From JBDTES01 sp039922435 (GTDB taxonomy: Bacteria; Patescibacteriota; Saccharimonadia; Saccharimonadales; UBA4665), in NCBI GenBank assembly GCA_039922435.1, contig JBDTES010000009.1, positions 1 to 64,000 of the forward strand: a stretch of DNA of 64,000 nucleotides, in the 5' to 3' direction. Shown piece after piece: positions 15,954 through 25,636 of the stretch (position 1 is the first letter of the stretch; each line of letters opens with the position of its first letter). The notes beneath the pieces are model-generated. The model was not told the origin of the DNA and searched no databases. It saw only the letters and a program-made list of their open reading frames with translations. The translations under genes and the position numbers were made by a program.

Positions 15954-18905
15954 ATGAGTACCGACCCAAAACCTCGTTCAAGGCGTAGCCGTAAAGTTAA
16001 AAACACCTTTACAACTAAAAGTGGCAAAACTATTAAGGTCAACCGGTCGCTAGGCGAGCGGATTAAAGCTGGTCGTGATGCCAAGGCTCGCCGTAAAGCC
16101 GCTTACCTAAGTTCTCTACCAAAAGAGCGCTGGAGACGACTTTTGTACCGACTACAACCCAAACGACTAGCTAAGTACTGGTTTAGTCGCGACGGTGCCA
16201 TTATGGCCCTAAAGATTGTCGGTGTCGGTATGGTCGTTGTTTTCTTAGTACTAGTAGGTATGTTCGCTTACTTCCGCAAAGATTTACCTAAAATTAAAGA
16301 TCTGAGCGGTAGCGGTTTTGGTGGCAGCGTAACTTATTACGCTAAGGACGGCACGACTGTTCTGTGGCAAGATTATAATGCTGTTAAGCGGGTTCCTGTC
16401 AGCGGTGATAAGATGAGCAAAAATATGCGCGATGCAACCGTCGCTATAGAAGATAAAGACTTCTACAATCACGGCGCCTTTGACGTCCGCGGAATCACTC
16501 GAGCTGGGCTTCACGATGTCTTTGGCAGTGGTGGCAGCGTTCAGGGTGGCTCTACCATTACCCAACAGCTGGTTAAACTAAACGAGGGTTGGACTCAAGA
16601 CCGAACTATAACTCGTAAGGTTAAAGAACTCATCCTAGCCGTCGAACTAGAACGTGAATATAGCAAAGACGATATCTTAACTGGCTACCTAAACTTAGCT
16701 CCGTACGGTGGAGTTGATTATGGCGTCGAAACGGCAGCTCGCGACTATTTTGGAGTCGATGCTAGCAATTTAACTCTAGCCCAATCAGCTATGCTAGCTT
16801 CTATTCCTAAATCGCCTTATTATCTATCACCCTTTAGTAGTACTAGGTTTAACCCGTCGGCAACTACTAGTTCCTTCGATAAAGACGGTTTAATAGCCCG
16901 TCAACACTATGTCCTTGATCAGATGGCTGATCAGAATTACATTACCCAGATGCAAGCCGATGCCGCCAAGAAAGTTGATGTCTTATCGCAGGTCAAGCAG
17001 CTCCAGTCGCACTTTAGTGGTATCAAGGCACCGTATTTCGTACTAGCGGCCAAAGAACAACTAAAGCGTCAATTCCCGGCCGCAATCGTCGAGCGTGGCG
17101 GCTGGAAGGTAATCACTACCCTAGATGTAAATCTCCAGAATCTGGCCGAAAAGTCAGTGGCCGATGCAGCCAGACAAATGTCTAGTCAACGAGCTGATAA
17201 CGCTGCCTTCGTGGCCGAAGATAACGCTACTGGCCAAGTCGTCGCACTAGTCGGTGGTGTCGACTTCTCTAATCCGGTTTACGGTCAGATTAACTACGCC
17301 TCAGATGTCAATATATCACCAGGTTCAAGCATCAAACCGTTCACCTACACTACCTTCATTAATAACAATAATGCCGGGGCCGGTAGTATCGTTTATGATA
17401 CTCAAGGGCCGCTACCGGGCTATCCATGCACCGAAAAAGGTAATCCAACGCATGATTCTAATGCAAACTGTCTGTGGGATGACACTCGAAGTTATAGTGG
17501 CCCTCAAACTTTGCGTTACGCACTAGGTGGCTCACTCAACGTACCTGCCGTTAAGCTTTTCTTATCGGCCGTGCCAAACGACAACAGTAGTGGCCGTACA
17601 AAATCAATTAACAAAGTTATTTCCACTACTAACGCGCTAATGGCCAGCAAAGACGGCTATCGCTGCTACAAACCGGGCGTCGATGTAACGACAGCCTCTA
17701 AAGCCGACGAGACCCAGTGTTACGCTTCGGCCGGTATTGGTGACGGTGCTTATTTGCATCTAACTGACCAAGTTAATGGCATTGCCTCAATTGCCCGACT
17801 CGGCAAAGCAGTCCCCCAGACTCTCATTCTAAAAGTAACTGATTCATCTGGTCACGTTCTAACCAAATTCACTCAACCAGCCGGAACCCAAGTGGTTAAA
17901 CCAGATAGCGCCTATATAGTCAACGATATGGCGGCTGATCCGGGCGCCTCTTACCTGGGCGGTAGTTGCACCGAGACTAATTGTTATAGCTTGAAATTCC
18001 ACCGTTACAAAGGCTGGCATAACGCCATTAAAACCGGCACCACCAACGATCAATATGATGGGCTGATGATGAGCTGGAACAGTAAATACTCGGCCGGTGT
18101 ATGGGTAGGTAACCACACTCGAACTGTATCTTATTCTGGCCAGCCCGAATACATGACTGATCCAATCATGAAGCAGTGGATGCAAGGTGCTATTGACCAG
18201 CTAGGCGATGTCAAACCAGATAACTGGACCAAGCCAAGTGGTGTTAAAACCGATCCGGCCTTCGTGCTAACCCGTGTACCATTCCGCGGTCAGACCGCCC
18301 CAAGCCCACGGACCGACTTATTCCCGTCTTGGTACCAGCCAAAAACCAACAGTGCAACTAATCAAACTATCGATAAGGTCTCTGGCAAGTTGGCCACTAG
18401 CTGTACGCCCAGTCTAGCTAAAGAAACAGCTACCAACAGAAACGCCAACACTTGGAACGTTGATGTCTTTGCTGGAGCCCGCAGCTCAACCCTTACCGAA
18501 ACCGATGATGTTCATAAATGTAGCGATATTAAGCCACAGCCAACTATCACAGTTACTGATTCTGACAGTGGAAATAATGATGTCTGTGAACTCAAGTGCA
18601 CAGTTACGGTCACAGCCACCAACGGCACTTACGCTTTAACTGGCGGTGGCTACACGACAGCTCCGGCCGGTACGGCAATAATCTCGATTAATGGACAAGT
18701 TTGGCAGACAGTCCCGATGAACGATCCGTCACTATCCACCCTATCCTTTACTTACACACCAACTACAACCGGAACAATGGACTTTAGTGTCCAAGTAATC
18801 GACAGTGCCTTATATGACAGTACTGATGCAACTACTGTAAGCGTAACCGCCCCAGGTCCCGCTACCAAACCAGACACGCCAGAAGCCCCTACTCCCAAGA
18901 GTTGA
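15954..18905 (+). CDS. Class A penicillin-binding protein (transglycosylase/transpeptidase)
   Basis: Bifunctional peptidoglycan synthase, PBP1A type. Residues 1-82 are a strongly basic cytoplasmic tail, 83-107 the membrane anchor. The GT51 glycosyltransferase has the catalytic Glu166 in IEDKDFY and QGGSTITQQ at 197-205. The transpeptidase domain carries S458-x-x-K461 (GSSIKP), SLN (GGSLN) and KTGT motifs, so both activities should be intact. Extra cysteines in the transpeptidase domain could form extracellular disulfides. After residue ~850 comes an Ig-like/beta region with two cysteines and a Pro-rich tail. At 983 residues it is longer than average because of this tail. It is the only wall synthase in the window. 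Confidence 0.95.
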   Translation: MSTDPKPRSRRSRKVKNTFTTKSGKTIKVNRSLGERIKAGRDAKARRKAAYLSSLPKERWRRLLYRLQPKRLAKYWFSRDGAIMALKIVGVGMVVVFLVLVGMFAYFRKDLPKIKDLSGSGFGGSVTYYAKDGTTVLWQDYNAVKRVPVSGDKMSKNMRDATVAIEDKDFYNHGAFDVRGITRAGLHDVFGSGGSVQGGSTITQQLVKLNEGWTQDRTITRKVKELILAVELEREYSKDDILTGYLNLAPYGGVDYGVETAARDYFGVDASNLTLAQSAMLASIPKSPYYLSPFSSTRFNPSATTSSFDKDGLIARQHYVLDQMADQNYITQMQADAAKKVDVLSQVKQLQSHFSGIKAPYFVLAAKEQLKRQFPAAIVERGGWKVITTLDVNLQNLAEKSVADAARQMSSQRADNAAFVAEDNATGQVVALVGGVDFSNPVYGQINYASDVNISPGSSIKPFTYTTFINNNNAGAGSIVYDTQGPLPGYPCTEKGNPTHDSNANCLWDDTRSYSGPQTLRYALGGSLNVPAVKLFLSAVPNDNSSGRTKSINKVISTTNALMASKDGYRCYKPGVDVTTASKADETQCYASAGIGDGAYLHLTDQVNGIASIARLGKAVPQTLILKVTDSSGHVLTKFTQPAGTQVVKPDSAYIVNDMAADPGASYLGGSCTETNCYSLKFHRYKGWHNAIKTGTTNDQYDGLMMSWNSKYSAGVWVGNHTRTVSYSGQPEYMTDPIMKQWMQGAIDQLGDVKPDNWTKPSGVKTDPAFVLTRVPFRGQTAPSPRTDLFPSWYQPKTNSATNQTIDKVSGKLATSCTPSLAKETATNRNANTWNVDVFAGARSSTLTETDDVHKCSDIKPQPTITVTDSDSGNNDVCELKCTVTVTATNGTYALTGGGYTTAPAGTAIISINGQVWQTVPMNDPSLSTLSFTYTPTTTGTMDFSVQVIDSALYDSTDATTVSVTAPGPATKPDTPEAPTPKS

Positions 18906-18974
18906 AGGGCTAGCCGCAAGCACGAGCATAAATAGCTCTAATCAAACAGAAATCTCAGTCTAAAAACGCAATCT

Positions 18975-20345
18975 CTATTTCTTCAGAAACTCATTCAGAG
19001 CGCTACGGACGTCCTTAACCACTATAAGAAAAGGCTCCTTGACTGGCTTGCCACCAGGGTGCAGTGCCGGACCAACCGCTGCATCAAAACCCAGCTTCTT
19101 AGCTTCTTGAACTCGCTTTTCAATAAATGGCACATGCCTAATTTCGCCAGATAACCCAACTTCGCCAAAGACCACTACATTTTGTTTAAGTTGCAGACCT
19201 TTCGAAGCCGATCCAATCGCCATACAAATGGCCAAATCAGCGGCTGGGTCATTTAGTCTAATGCCGCCGACAATATTGACATAAATATCTTTGTCGGACA
19301 GCTGAAGCTTGGTTCTTCGTTCTAGTACTGCAATTAGTAGATTTAACCTATTTAAATCGATGCCACTGGCAGCCCGTTTCGGGTAACCGTAGCTGGTTTT
19401 ATTAACTAACGCCTGAACTTCGACCAGTAACGGACGGCTACCCTCTAATGTAGCCAGTACCACCGAGCCATCACTAATCTGCCTCTCAGCTAGTAGTGCC
19501 TGAGATGGGTTAGCCACTGGTCTTAAGCCCTTCTCGTCCATTTCCAGGATAGCTGCCTCAGTTGTTGGGCCAAATCGGTTCTTAGTCGCCCTAAGTACCT
19601 TAAAGCCGCCATAAGCATCACCCTCAAGCTGCAAGACTACGTCAACGATATGCTCTAGAACCTTCGGGCCGGCAATACTACCTTCTTTGGTAACATGGCC
19701 AACCACGAAAAGCGCCGTATTACTGGACTTCGCCGCCGAAACAAGGACGGCCGTACTGTTGGTAATCTGACTAACACTGCCAGGAGCCGAGGCAACTTCT
19801 TGCACCGTCATTGTTTGGATAGAATCAACCACTACAAGGTTATATTTTCCACTAGCCACAGTCGTTGCCACATCCTCAGCAATATTACTGGTAGCTAACA
19901 TTAAATTGCCATTGTCGCCTAGACCAAGTCGACGGGCCCGCATCCCAACCTGATGTTCAGATTCTTCGCCGCTAACATACAGTACTTTATACTGGGCGGC
20001 AACTAAGCCGGCTAGTTGAAGTAATAGTGTGCTTTTACCAATTCCTGGCTGGCCAGCGATAAGATTAACGCTGCCAGTCACAATACCGCCACCAAGAACC
20101 AAATCAACGTCTTTAATACCACTAGCCATCCGATTTTCAGGGCGAGATGTGGCCCTAGATAGGGTCTGTGAGTCAAGTACAGCCCCTACACCAGCCTTTT
20201 TGTTCAGACCAGTACCCGAGACAGCTACTAACTGCACTTCTTCGGTGATTGTATTCCATTCACCGCATTGGGCACATTTACCGGCCCACGAGCTATAGAC
20301 TGCCCCACAATTAGAACAGACAAACCGTTTAACTGGTTTTCTCAT
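18975..20345 (-). CDS. radA: DNA repair protein RadA
   Basis: RecA-related ATPase promoting branch migration during recombination. It has the N-terminal zinc finger (C10, C13, C24, C27), Walker A GQPGIGKST at 98-106, the RadA-specific KNRFG motif at 255-259 and a Lon-protease-like C-terminal domain (AVLERRTKLQLSDKDIYVN onwards). The 456 residues fit the family. The start is preceded by GAGGTGA, a good ribosome site, and the gene lies 9 bases behind the HExxH gene, forming a two-gene operon. Confidence 0.97.
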   Translation of the reverse strand: MRKPVKRFVCSNCGAVYSSWAGKCAQCGEWNTITEEVQLVAVSGTGLNKKAGVGAVLDSQTLSRATSRPENRMASGIKDVDLVLGGGIVTGSVNLIAGQPGIGKSTLLLQLAGLVAAQYKVLYVSGEESEHQVGMRARRLGLGDNGNLMLATSNIAEDVATTVASGKYNLVVVDSIQTMTVQEVASAPGSVSQITNSTAVLVSAAKSSNTALFVVGHVTKEGSIAGPKVLEHIVDVVLQLEGDAYGGFKVLRATKNRFGPTTEAAILEMDEKGLRPVANPSQALLAERQISDGSVVLATLEGSRPLLVEVQALVNKTSYGYPKRAASGIDLNRLNLLIAVLERRTKLQLSDKDIYVNIVGGIRLNDPAADLAICMAIGSASKGLQLKQNVVVFGEVGLSGEIRHVPFIEKRVQEAKKLGFDAAVGPALHPGGKPVKEPFLIVVKDVRSALNEFLKK

Positions 20346-20354
20346 ATATTCACC

Positions 20355-21326
20355 TCATCCTTTGACCGTTTCAGGGCTAGCCGTAATCGCCTGCATCAGC
20401 TGTTGTTCTTCTAGAGCTACAGCATTGCGCTTTTCGACTAACTGATTGTATTGACTGATTTGGTCTTTAGTCTGACCTACCAAAGTATTATAGCGATCGA
20501 CCGCCTGGTTGTAACTACCAACTAGACTATTATAGGCATCAGTATCACCACTAGCTCGATCGGCCCCCATCTGGGAGGCTTTGTCGTCTAAAGCCGCTTT
20601 CTGGCTAGTCAGCGAGCTACGGCTATCATCTACCTGTTGTCTGAGCGATTTTAGCTGAACATCATACTGCTCAACTTGCTTCTGTCTGGATGTAAATTCG
20701 GCTTGATAAGCAGCTGCAAAGCCAGCAACCTTACTACGATTACCAAAATATCTTTGATAGTAGACCTCTAACTGGGGCGGCAGATTGGAAACTTCCGTCC
20801 CAAAAACCGAGTGCATCTCATCTAGTACATCATTTGGTTCAGTTTGTCGGTAAGAAGCTATCGTATCCAGCAAACGCTGATCACGGAGATCATTTTTATA
20901 AAACTGTTTTAGTAGACCATCGACATAATTCCTGTCTTTAGAGCTTAGGCGCTCATAGGCCGCATGCAACATCTCGTGGGCGGCCGTTACCTGTTGAACT
21001 CCATCCAGCCTGGGATCAGCTACGTTATAGATAAAGATTCCATTTTCACCGGACCGATAACAACCAAGAATGATTGTTTTCTCGGTTGCTTTTGGACAAT
21101 TCTCGGCAAAAGCTACCGAATTGGTTATGCCAGGTTTATTAATATAGAATAGATGCTTAGCCGCAGGCGTCATCGTATCTTCACTAGCCAGCGTCGCAAT
21201 AGCAGTAGACGGTTGATATCCGCGTAGTTTAATCCAGTCGTGGATAGCCTGACGTTGATTAATCACCAGACCTAGCAATAGCAGAACTACCACTAGTAGG
21301 CTGGTTTGTAACTTATTCCGTCTCAT
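20355..21326 (-). CDS. Membrane-anchored HExxH protein with coiled-coil tail
   Basis: A 323-residue protein with an N-terminal membrane anchor (residues 8-22), then an extracytoplasmic domain with a Cys77/Cys89 pair and HEMLH (117-121), the zinc-binding pattern HExxH. A downstream DEMHSVFG (E170, H172) could supply a third ligand. Residues about 210-315 are Gln/Ser/Lys-rich heptad-like sequence, probably a coiled coil that projects from the domain. I recognise no family. It precedes radA in the same operon, which is probably organisational only. It may be a wall-facing metallopeptidase, but the catalytic assignment rests on motif alone. Confidence 0.55.
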   Translation of the reverse strand: MRRNKLQTSLLVVVLLLLGLVINQRQAIHDWIKLRGYQPSTAIATLASEDTMTPAAKHLFYINKPGITNSVAFAENCPKATEKTIILGCYRSGENGIFIYNVADPRLDGVQQVTAAHEMLHAAYERLSSKDRNYVDGLLKQFYKNDLRDQRLLDTIASYRQTEPNDVLDEMHSVFGTEVSNLPPQLEVYYQRYFGNRSKVAGFAAAYQAEFTSRQKQVEQYDVQLKSLRQQVDDSRSSLTSQKAALDDKASQMGADRASGDTDAYNSLVGSYNQAVDRYNTLVGQTKDQISQYNQLVEKRNAVALEEQQLMQAITASPETVKG

Positions 21327-21388
21327 GGCTGGCTTAATAGTACATCATCAGGCTTAAGACAAGCTAGCCTACTAAAGTGAACCGCTGA

Positions 21389-23869
21389 TTATTCGTTAGC
21401 CGTTGTATATGTAAGGGCACTATTCTTAGCTCCGACACGCACGATATCGCCCTTATTGTATTTGCTTTCAAGTAGCTCAATCGACACTTGGTCTTCGATA
21501 GTGTCCTGGATTAAGCGGCGCAGTGGCCTGACCCCATTATGAGCGTCATAGCCATTGTCTAGCAGGTATTGTTTGGCGGCCGGCGTTAAACTAAGGCCTA
21601 GGCCGTGCTTTTGTAATCGACTACGTAAATCGTCAATCTGCAGATCCATAATCTTGAATATATCTTTTTTGGTGAGAGCCCGGAAAACTACAACTTTATC
21701 AAGTCTGTTTAAAAGCTCTGGGCGCATCTGCTTTTTCAGTTCCTCCATGACCTTATCACGGTTACTAGCGTGCAAGGCATCCAAATCCTTCAAATCACTG
21801 CCGCGGTTAGCGCTAAAACCTAGCGAAGCCTCTTTTTGGAGTTTATCAGCTCCGATATTGCTGGTCATTATTATGATAGTATTCGTAAAATCAATCCGCC
21901 GCCCTTTGGCATCTGTCAGATAGCCATCCTCCAACATCTGAAGTAGCATATTAAATGTATCGGGGTGGGCTTTTTCGATTTCGTCGAACAGTACCAGACT
22001 GTAGGGTTGACGTCGAATCTTATCAGTTAGTTGGCCACCGTCATCATAGCCAACATAGCCAGCCGGTGCACCAACTAAACGCGATACATTATGGTGTTCG
22101 CTAAATTCGGACATATCGATTTTTACGAGAGCCTTCTCGTTGCCAAAGAACTCGCGGGCTAGCACTCGGGCCAGTTCAGTTTTACCAACTCCAGTTGGGC
22201 CTAAGAATATAAACGATCCAATCGGCCGACTGGTAGCACTAACACCACTACGATTGCGTCGAATTGCCCGGCTTACCACTTCAACAGCTTCAGTCTGGCC
22301 AATTATATATTTGCCAATGTTACTCTCGAGATTTAGTAGGTACTTAGCCTCGCTACGAATGACCTTTCTTGTCGGTACTCCAGTAATTCGAGCCACCACT
22401 TCGGCCACATCCTCACTAGACAGCGTTAATCGCTTTTTAGCCTTAGCGTCGGCTTGCTGCTTCTTGAGCTCACCCTGAATCTGGCTAGCCCGAGTCTTGA
22501 ACTGAGCCGCTTTTTCGTAATCTTCGTTGTCAACCGCCTCGTCAATTCGGGCGTTCAGCAGTTTCAGTTCCTTTTGGAGCTTACGGACTTCTGGACTGGT
22601 TTTACCTTTGTCGACCCGCAAATGAGCAGCCGTTTCGTCTAACAAATCAATTGCTTTATCGGGCATAAATCGGTCACTAATATAACGCTTAGCTAGATGA
22701 ACGGTGTCTTCCAGTACGCTGTCACTAATAATTACGCCATGAAACTGCTCATAATTCTTCCGCAGACCCTTTAGAATCGCCAGAGTTTCTGGTTCGCTGG
22801 TTTCTGGTACCTGAATCGGCTGAAAGCGTCGCTCCAAAGCAGCGTCCTTCTCGATATGCTTAGTATATTCGACAGTGGTAGTAGCGCCAATAACCTGGAT
22901 TTTACCTCGTGCCAGCGACGGCTTTAGAATATTGCCGGCGTCCATCGCGCCTTCGGCTGCACCAGCCCCAACAATCAGGTGTAATTCGTCAATAAATAGG
23001 ATCGTCTTGTGGTCGTCCTCGAGTTCCGTCATAACCTTTTTTAGCCGTTCCTCAAACTCACCCCGATATTTGGTGCCAGCAATCATCCCGGCCAAGTCCA
23101 GCATTACAATCCGCTTATCGAGCAAGCTATCTGGCACATCTTCATTAATAATTCTCTGGGCTAAACCCTCAACAATGGCAGTTTTCCCAACCCCAGGCTC
23201 GCCAATTAGTACTGGATTATTCTTCGTTCGTCGATTAAGTATAGTGATCAAACGTCGAATTTGATTTTCGCGGCCAACCACTGGATCCAATTTATTTTTA
23301 CGGGCTAAGTCAGTTAAGTCGGTACCAAACAAATCTAGAGTTGATTTGCGGCCTTTGCGGTTTGGTATCCGGCGGGTCGTTTCGGACTTGTCGGACCCCT
23401 CATAGCTTTGTCGACTCAAAAAATTTTCGAGCTCACCAGTTAAGCGGTCAACATCGATATTCATGTCGCGCATCAGTACGGTGGCCCGAGCATTCTTTTG
23501 GGTTAAGATACTATATAAGATATGCTCGGTGCCGCAGAAATCTTGATTGTAATCTTGAGCGACATCATAAGCCATTTTAAGCGTCAGTTTGGCAGTCTCG
23601 CTATAGCCCTTAGCGCCCATGTTAATAACTAGGGTCTTTGGGGTTAAATTAAGAGCCACCCGAGCTCGATCTAAAGTAATACCGGCATCACGCAGCATCT
23701 TAGCGCCCATGCTGCTCTCTTGAGCAAGAACACCCAGCAGTAGATGCTCGGTGCCAACATAAGCATTGCCTAGACTTCGCGCAATCGCACCAGCATGAAC
23801 CAAACTCTGCCGCGCATTATCGGTTAAAAAATTTGAATAATCTTGAAAATCAGATGAATCTGGCATCAT
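21389..23869 (-). CDS. clpC: Clp protease ATPase subunit ClpC
   Basis: HSP100 unfoldase that feeds proteins to ClpP. The 826 residues carry an N-terminal Clp repeat domain (about 10-150), a first AAA module with Walker A GEPGVGKT and Walker B FIDE, a UVR-like coiled middle region (RIDEAVDNEDYEKAAQFKTRA) that marks the ClpC type, and a second AAA module with GPTGVGKT. The LGF tripeptide in SLGFSANRG is at the position of the ClpP-docking loop. Start ATG 23869 follows AGGAGGG by about 9 bases. A CIRCE operator overlaps its promoter, as at clpP. Confidence 0.96.
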   Translation of the reverse strand: MMPDSSDFQDYSNFLTDNARQSLVHAGAIARSLGNAYVGTEHLLLGVLAQESSMGAKMLRDAGITLDRARVALNLTPKTLVINMGAKGYSETAKLTLKMAYDVAQDYNQDFCGTEHILYSILTQKNARATVLMRDMNIDVDRLTGELENFLSRQSYEGSDKSETTRRIPNRKGRKSTLDLFGTDLTDLARKNKLDPVVGRENQIRRLITILNRRTKNNPVLIGEPGVGKTAIVEGLAQRIINEDVPDSLLDKRIVMLDLAGMIAGTKYRGEFEERLKKVMTELEDDHKTILFIDELHLIVGAGAAEGAMDAGNILKPSLARGKIQVIGATTTVEYTKHIEKDAALERRFQPIQVPETSEPETLAILKGLRKNYEQFHGVIISDSVLEDTVHLAKRYISDRFMPDKAIDLLDETAAHLRVDKGKTSPEVRKLQKELKLLNARIDEAVDNEDYEKAAQFKTRASQIQGELKKQQADAKAKKRLTLSSEDVAEVVARITGVPTRKVIRSEAKYLLNLESNIGKYIIGQTEAVEVVSRAIRRNRSGVSATSRPIGSFIFLGPTGVGKTELARVLAREFFGNEKALVKIDMSEFSEHHNVSRLVGAPAGYVGYDDGGQLTDKIRRQPYSLVLFDEIEKAHPDTFNMLLQMLEDGYLTDAKGRRIDFTNTIIIMTSNIGADKLQKEASLGFSANRGSDLKDLDALHASNRDKVMEELKKQMRPELLNRLDKVVVFRALTKKDIFKIMDLQIDDLRSRLQKHGLGLSLTPAAKQYLLDNGYDAHNGVRPLRRLIQDTIEDQVSIELLESKYNKGDIVRVGAKNSALTYTTANE

Positions 23870-23914
23870 TCTAATTTGCCCTCCTGACGAGTTTAAAATT
23901 TTCGTCTATAAACT

Positions 23915-23944
23915 ATGATACCGCAACTGGCACTCGGCAGTCAA
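23915..23944 (-). promoter_or_regulatory. clpC promoter, TTGACT-18-TATCAT
   Basis: Minus strand TTGACT (23944-23939), 18-base spacer, TATCAT (23920-23915), giving a leader of about 40 bases with a strong ribosome site. The -35 is inside the CIRCE spacer, the same architecture as clpP. Confidence 0.65.
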
Positions 23945-23953
23945 GAGTGCCAA
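23927..23953. promoter_or_regulatory. CIRCE operator (HrcA site) of clpC
   Basis: CTGGCACTC, nine bases, GAGTGCCAA: an inverted repeat matching CIRCE (TTAGCACTC-N9-GAGTGCTAA) with few changes, symmetric in both arms (TGGCACTC/GAGTGCCA). It overlaps the clpC promoter and abuts the stop of the upstream gene. Confidence 0.82.
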
Positions 23954-23957
23954 TCTC

Positions 23958-24329
23958 TTATTTTATTAGCCCCAACTGGCTGAAATACCTTTCAAACGGT
24001 TGCATTTGCGCTATTGTCGGCTTATCAATACCTCCTCTCATGCCATTATCCAGCTGGTTGAAGTCAAGAAACAACTTACCACCATCAGAGAACTTAAAAC
24101 GCATCATTGGTGCCCAGCGCTTCAACATAATAATCTCAGATATCGAATAGTTTAAAACCTGCTCACCCTCACTATCAGCTAGAGTAAGCCGATTATTATT
24201 TAGTTTTAGCTGCCCTAAAGCTGCTTTTTTAAAAAGGGGCGCTAATCGCCTCGGATTAAAATAATACCTAACCGAGGCGTGCAACGGGCCATCTAAATCA
24301 GTTTGTCCTTCAGACATATTACTTTGCAT
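23958..24329 (-). CDS. Unknown protein, possible PH/GRAM-like fold
   Basis: A 123-residue protein with beta-rich character: GQLKLNNNRLTLADSEGEQV followed by a second strand set ending in RFKFSDGGKLFLDF, suggestive of a PH/GRAM-like barrel, but this is inference from appearance only. The frame opens at TTG 24335, but ATG 24329 is chosen because TATAGT ends exactly 6 bases before it, giving a leaderless start. It sits between clpC and nusA and has its own promoter. Confidence 0.55.
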   Translation of the reverse strand: MQSNMSEGQTDLDGPLHASVRYYFNPRRLAPLFKKAALGQLKLNNNRLTLADSEGEQVLNYSISEIIMLKRWAPMMRFKFSDGGKLFLDFNQLDNGMRGGIDKPTIAQMQPFERYFSQLGLIK

Positions 24330-24335
24330 AGCCAA

Positions 24336-24341
24336 ACTATA
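24336..24341 (-). promoter_or_regulatory. -10 box TATAGT before the gene at 23958
   Basis: TATAGT ends 6 bases before the ATG at 24329, the distance at which transcription would begin on the A of the start codon. Confidence 0.55.
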
Positions 24342-24352
24342 GCACGAGTAAG

Positions 24353-25549
24353 CTATTCGCCGTGTTCTTCGATGGCCTCTAGCAAGCTACTCTCTAGTTG
24401 TTCTTTTTTCTTGAGCCGCTGTGGTTGTTTGGGTAGATTAACGGTCTCAATCTTACCTTCATTAACAGTTGCTTCGACCTTAGTGACTGTCTCATCACTA
24501 TTAATAGTCGGCTTCTCGGCATTAATATCTAACTCGTAGCCAGTTAACTTGCTAGCTAGTCGGACGTTCTGACCGCCCCGACCAATTGCAATACTAAGTT
24601 GATCTTCGGGTACAATCACCTTAGCTTTTTTATCAGCTTCATTTAACTCAACTTTGCTAACCCGGGTTGGGCTGAGGGCTTGAGTAATATACAAAATAGG
24701 GTCGCCACTCCAAACAACAATATCGATTTTCTCTTGTTCACCAATCTCGCCAACAACCGCATTAACGCGGGTACCATGGCCACCGACGAAGGTACCAACT
24801 GGGTCAACTCCTTGAACAGCTGAAAATACAGCAATTTTGCTACGAACACCAGCTTCTCGAGCGATGGCTTTTATCTCGACGGCACCGCTTTCCATTTCTG
24901 GTACTTCACCACGGAACAGCCACTCAACAAACTCTTTGTTGCCACGACTAACAATCAACTGTGAGCCGCGTGGGCCACGTTCGACGTCTTTCAAATAAAC
25001 TTTAAGACGTTGCCCTGGGTAGTAACGTTCTCCCTGGATTTGCTCGCTACGAGGCATGATTCCCTGAGCCTTACCTAGCTCCAAACGGACTAACATTCCC
25101 TCGACACGACTGACTAGAGCTGTAATTACAGTCCCAATCTTATCTTCATACTCAGCTAGCACAATCTCGCGCTCAGCCTCACGCAGACGCTGCAAAATAA
25201 CTTGCTTAGCTGTCTGAGCAGCCACTCGGCCAAAGCTCTTAACCTCCTCGTGGATCTCAATAAAATCACCAATTTTAGCATTTTTCTGAATGACCTGAGC
25301 CTGGGCCAGACTCAGCTCATATGCGGCATTTCCAACTGTCTCGACTACTTCCTTAGAAACATAGGCATCAACTTCGCCAGTAGCCAGATTCATTTCAGCC
25401 CGAACTTCTTGCTCACGTTCGCCATAATCACGACGATAGGCAGCCGCCAGAGCTTGCTCGACAACTTCCTTAACGGTTTCTTCCGGTAAATTCTTCTCTT
25501 CAGCAATAGCTGTAATCGCTATAGCCAGTTGTTTAAAATCCATTTCCAT
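24353..25549 (-). CDS. nusA: Transcription termination/antitermination factor NusA
   Basis: RNA polymerase-binding elongation factor that promotes pausing and intrinsic termination. With the ATG at 25549 (AGAAGGG 8 bases upstream) it has 398 residues; the longer frame to 25597 would run into the leader. Domains: N-terminal polymerase-binding domain (about 1-125), S1 domain (GTVITALVSRVEGMLVRL...), KH1 and KH2 (GTRVNAVVGE, GRGGQNVRLASKLTGYELDI). The C-terminal tail is acidic and short. The usual partners rimP, ylxR and infB are not adjacent. Its leader contains an intrinsic terminator directly after the promoter, a possible autoregulatory switch. Confidence 0.95.
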   Translation of the reverse strand: MEMDFKQLAIAITAIAEEKNLPEETVKEVVEQALAAAYRRDYGEREQEVRAEMNLATGEVDAYVSKEVVETVGNAAYELSLAQAQVIQKNAKIGDFIEIHEEVKSFGRVAAQTAKQVILQRLREAEREIVLAEYEDKIGTVITALVSRVEGMLVRLELGKAQGIMPRSEQIQGERYYPGQRLKVYLKDVERGPRGSQLIVSRGNKEFVEWLFRGEVPEMESGAVEIKAIAREAGVRSKIAVFSAVQGVDPVGTFVGGHGTRVNAVVGEIGEQEKIDIVVWSGDPILYITQALSPTRVSKVELNEADKKAKVIVPEDQLSIAIGRGGQNVRLASKLTGYELDINAEKPTINSDETVTKVEATVNEGKIETVNLPKQPQRLKKKEQLESSLLEAIEEHGE

Positions 25550-25598
25550 TATATTTTCCCTTCTTTTAAATTTCCAAATTGTAATGGTCCATCTCACG

Positions 25599-25622
25599 AA
25601 AAAAGTCGACCTGTCGGCCGAC
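25599..25622 (-). terminator. Intrinsic terminator in the nusA leader
   Basis: In the minus-strand RNA GUCGGCC pairs with GGUCGAC (seven pairs, one G-U) around a GACA loop, followed by six U. It lies about 8 bases after the predicted start and 50 bases before the nusA ATG, so transcripts would end after ~30 bases unless readthrough occurs. Confidence 0.65.
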
Positions 25623-25636
25623 CTAGTACGCTTTTA

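Noticed and set aside
22875..23264. 129-codon plus-strand frame
   Set aside because: Antisense shadow of the first AAA module of clpC; no recognisable protein features.
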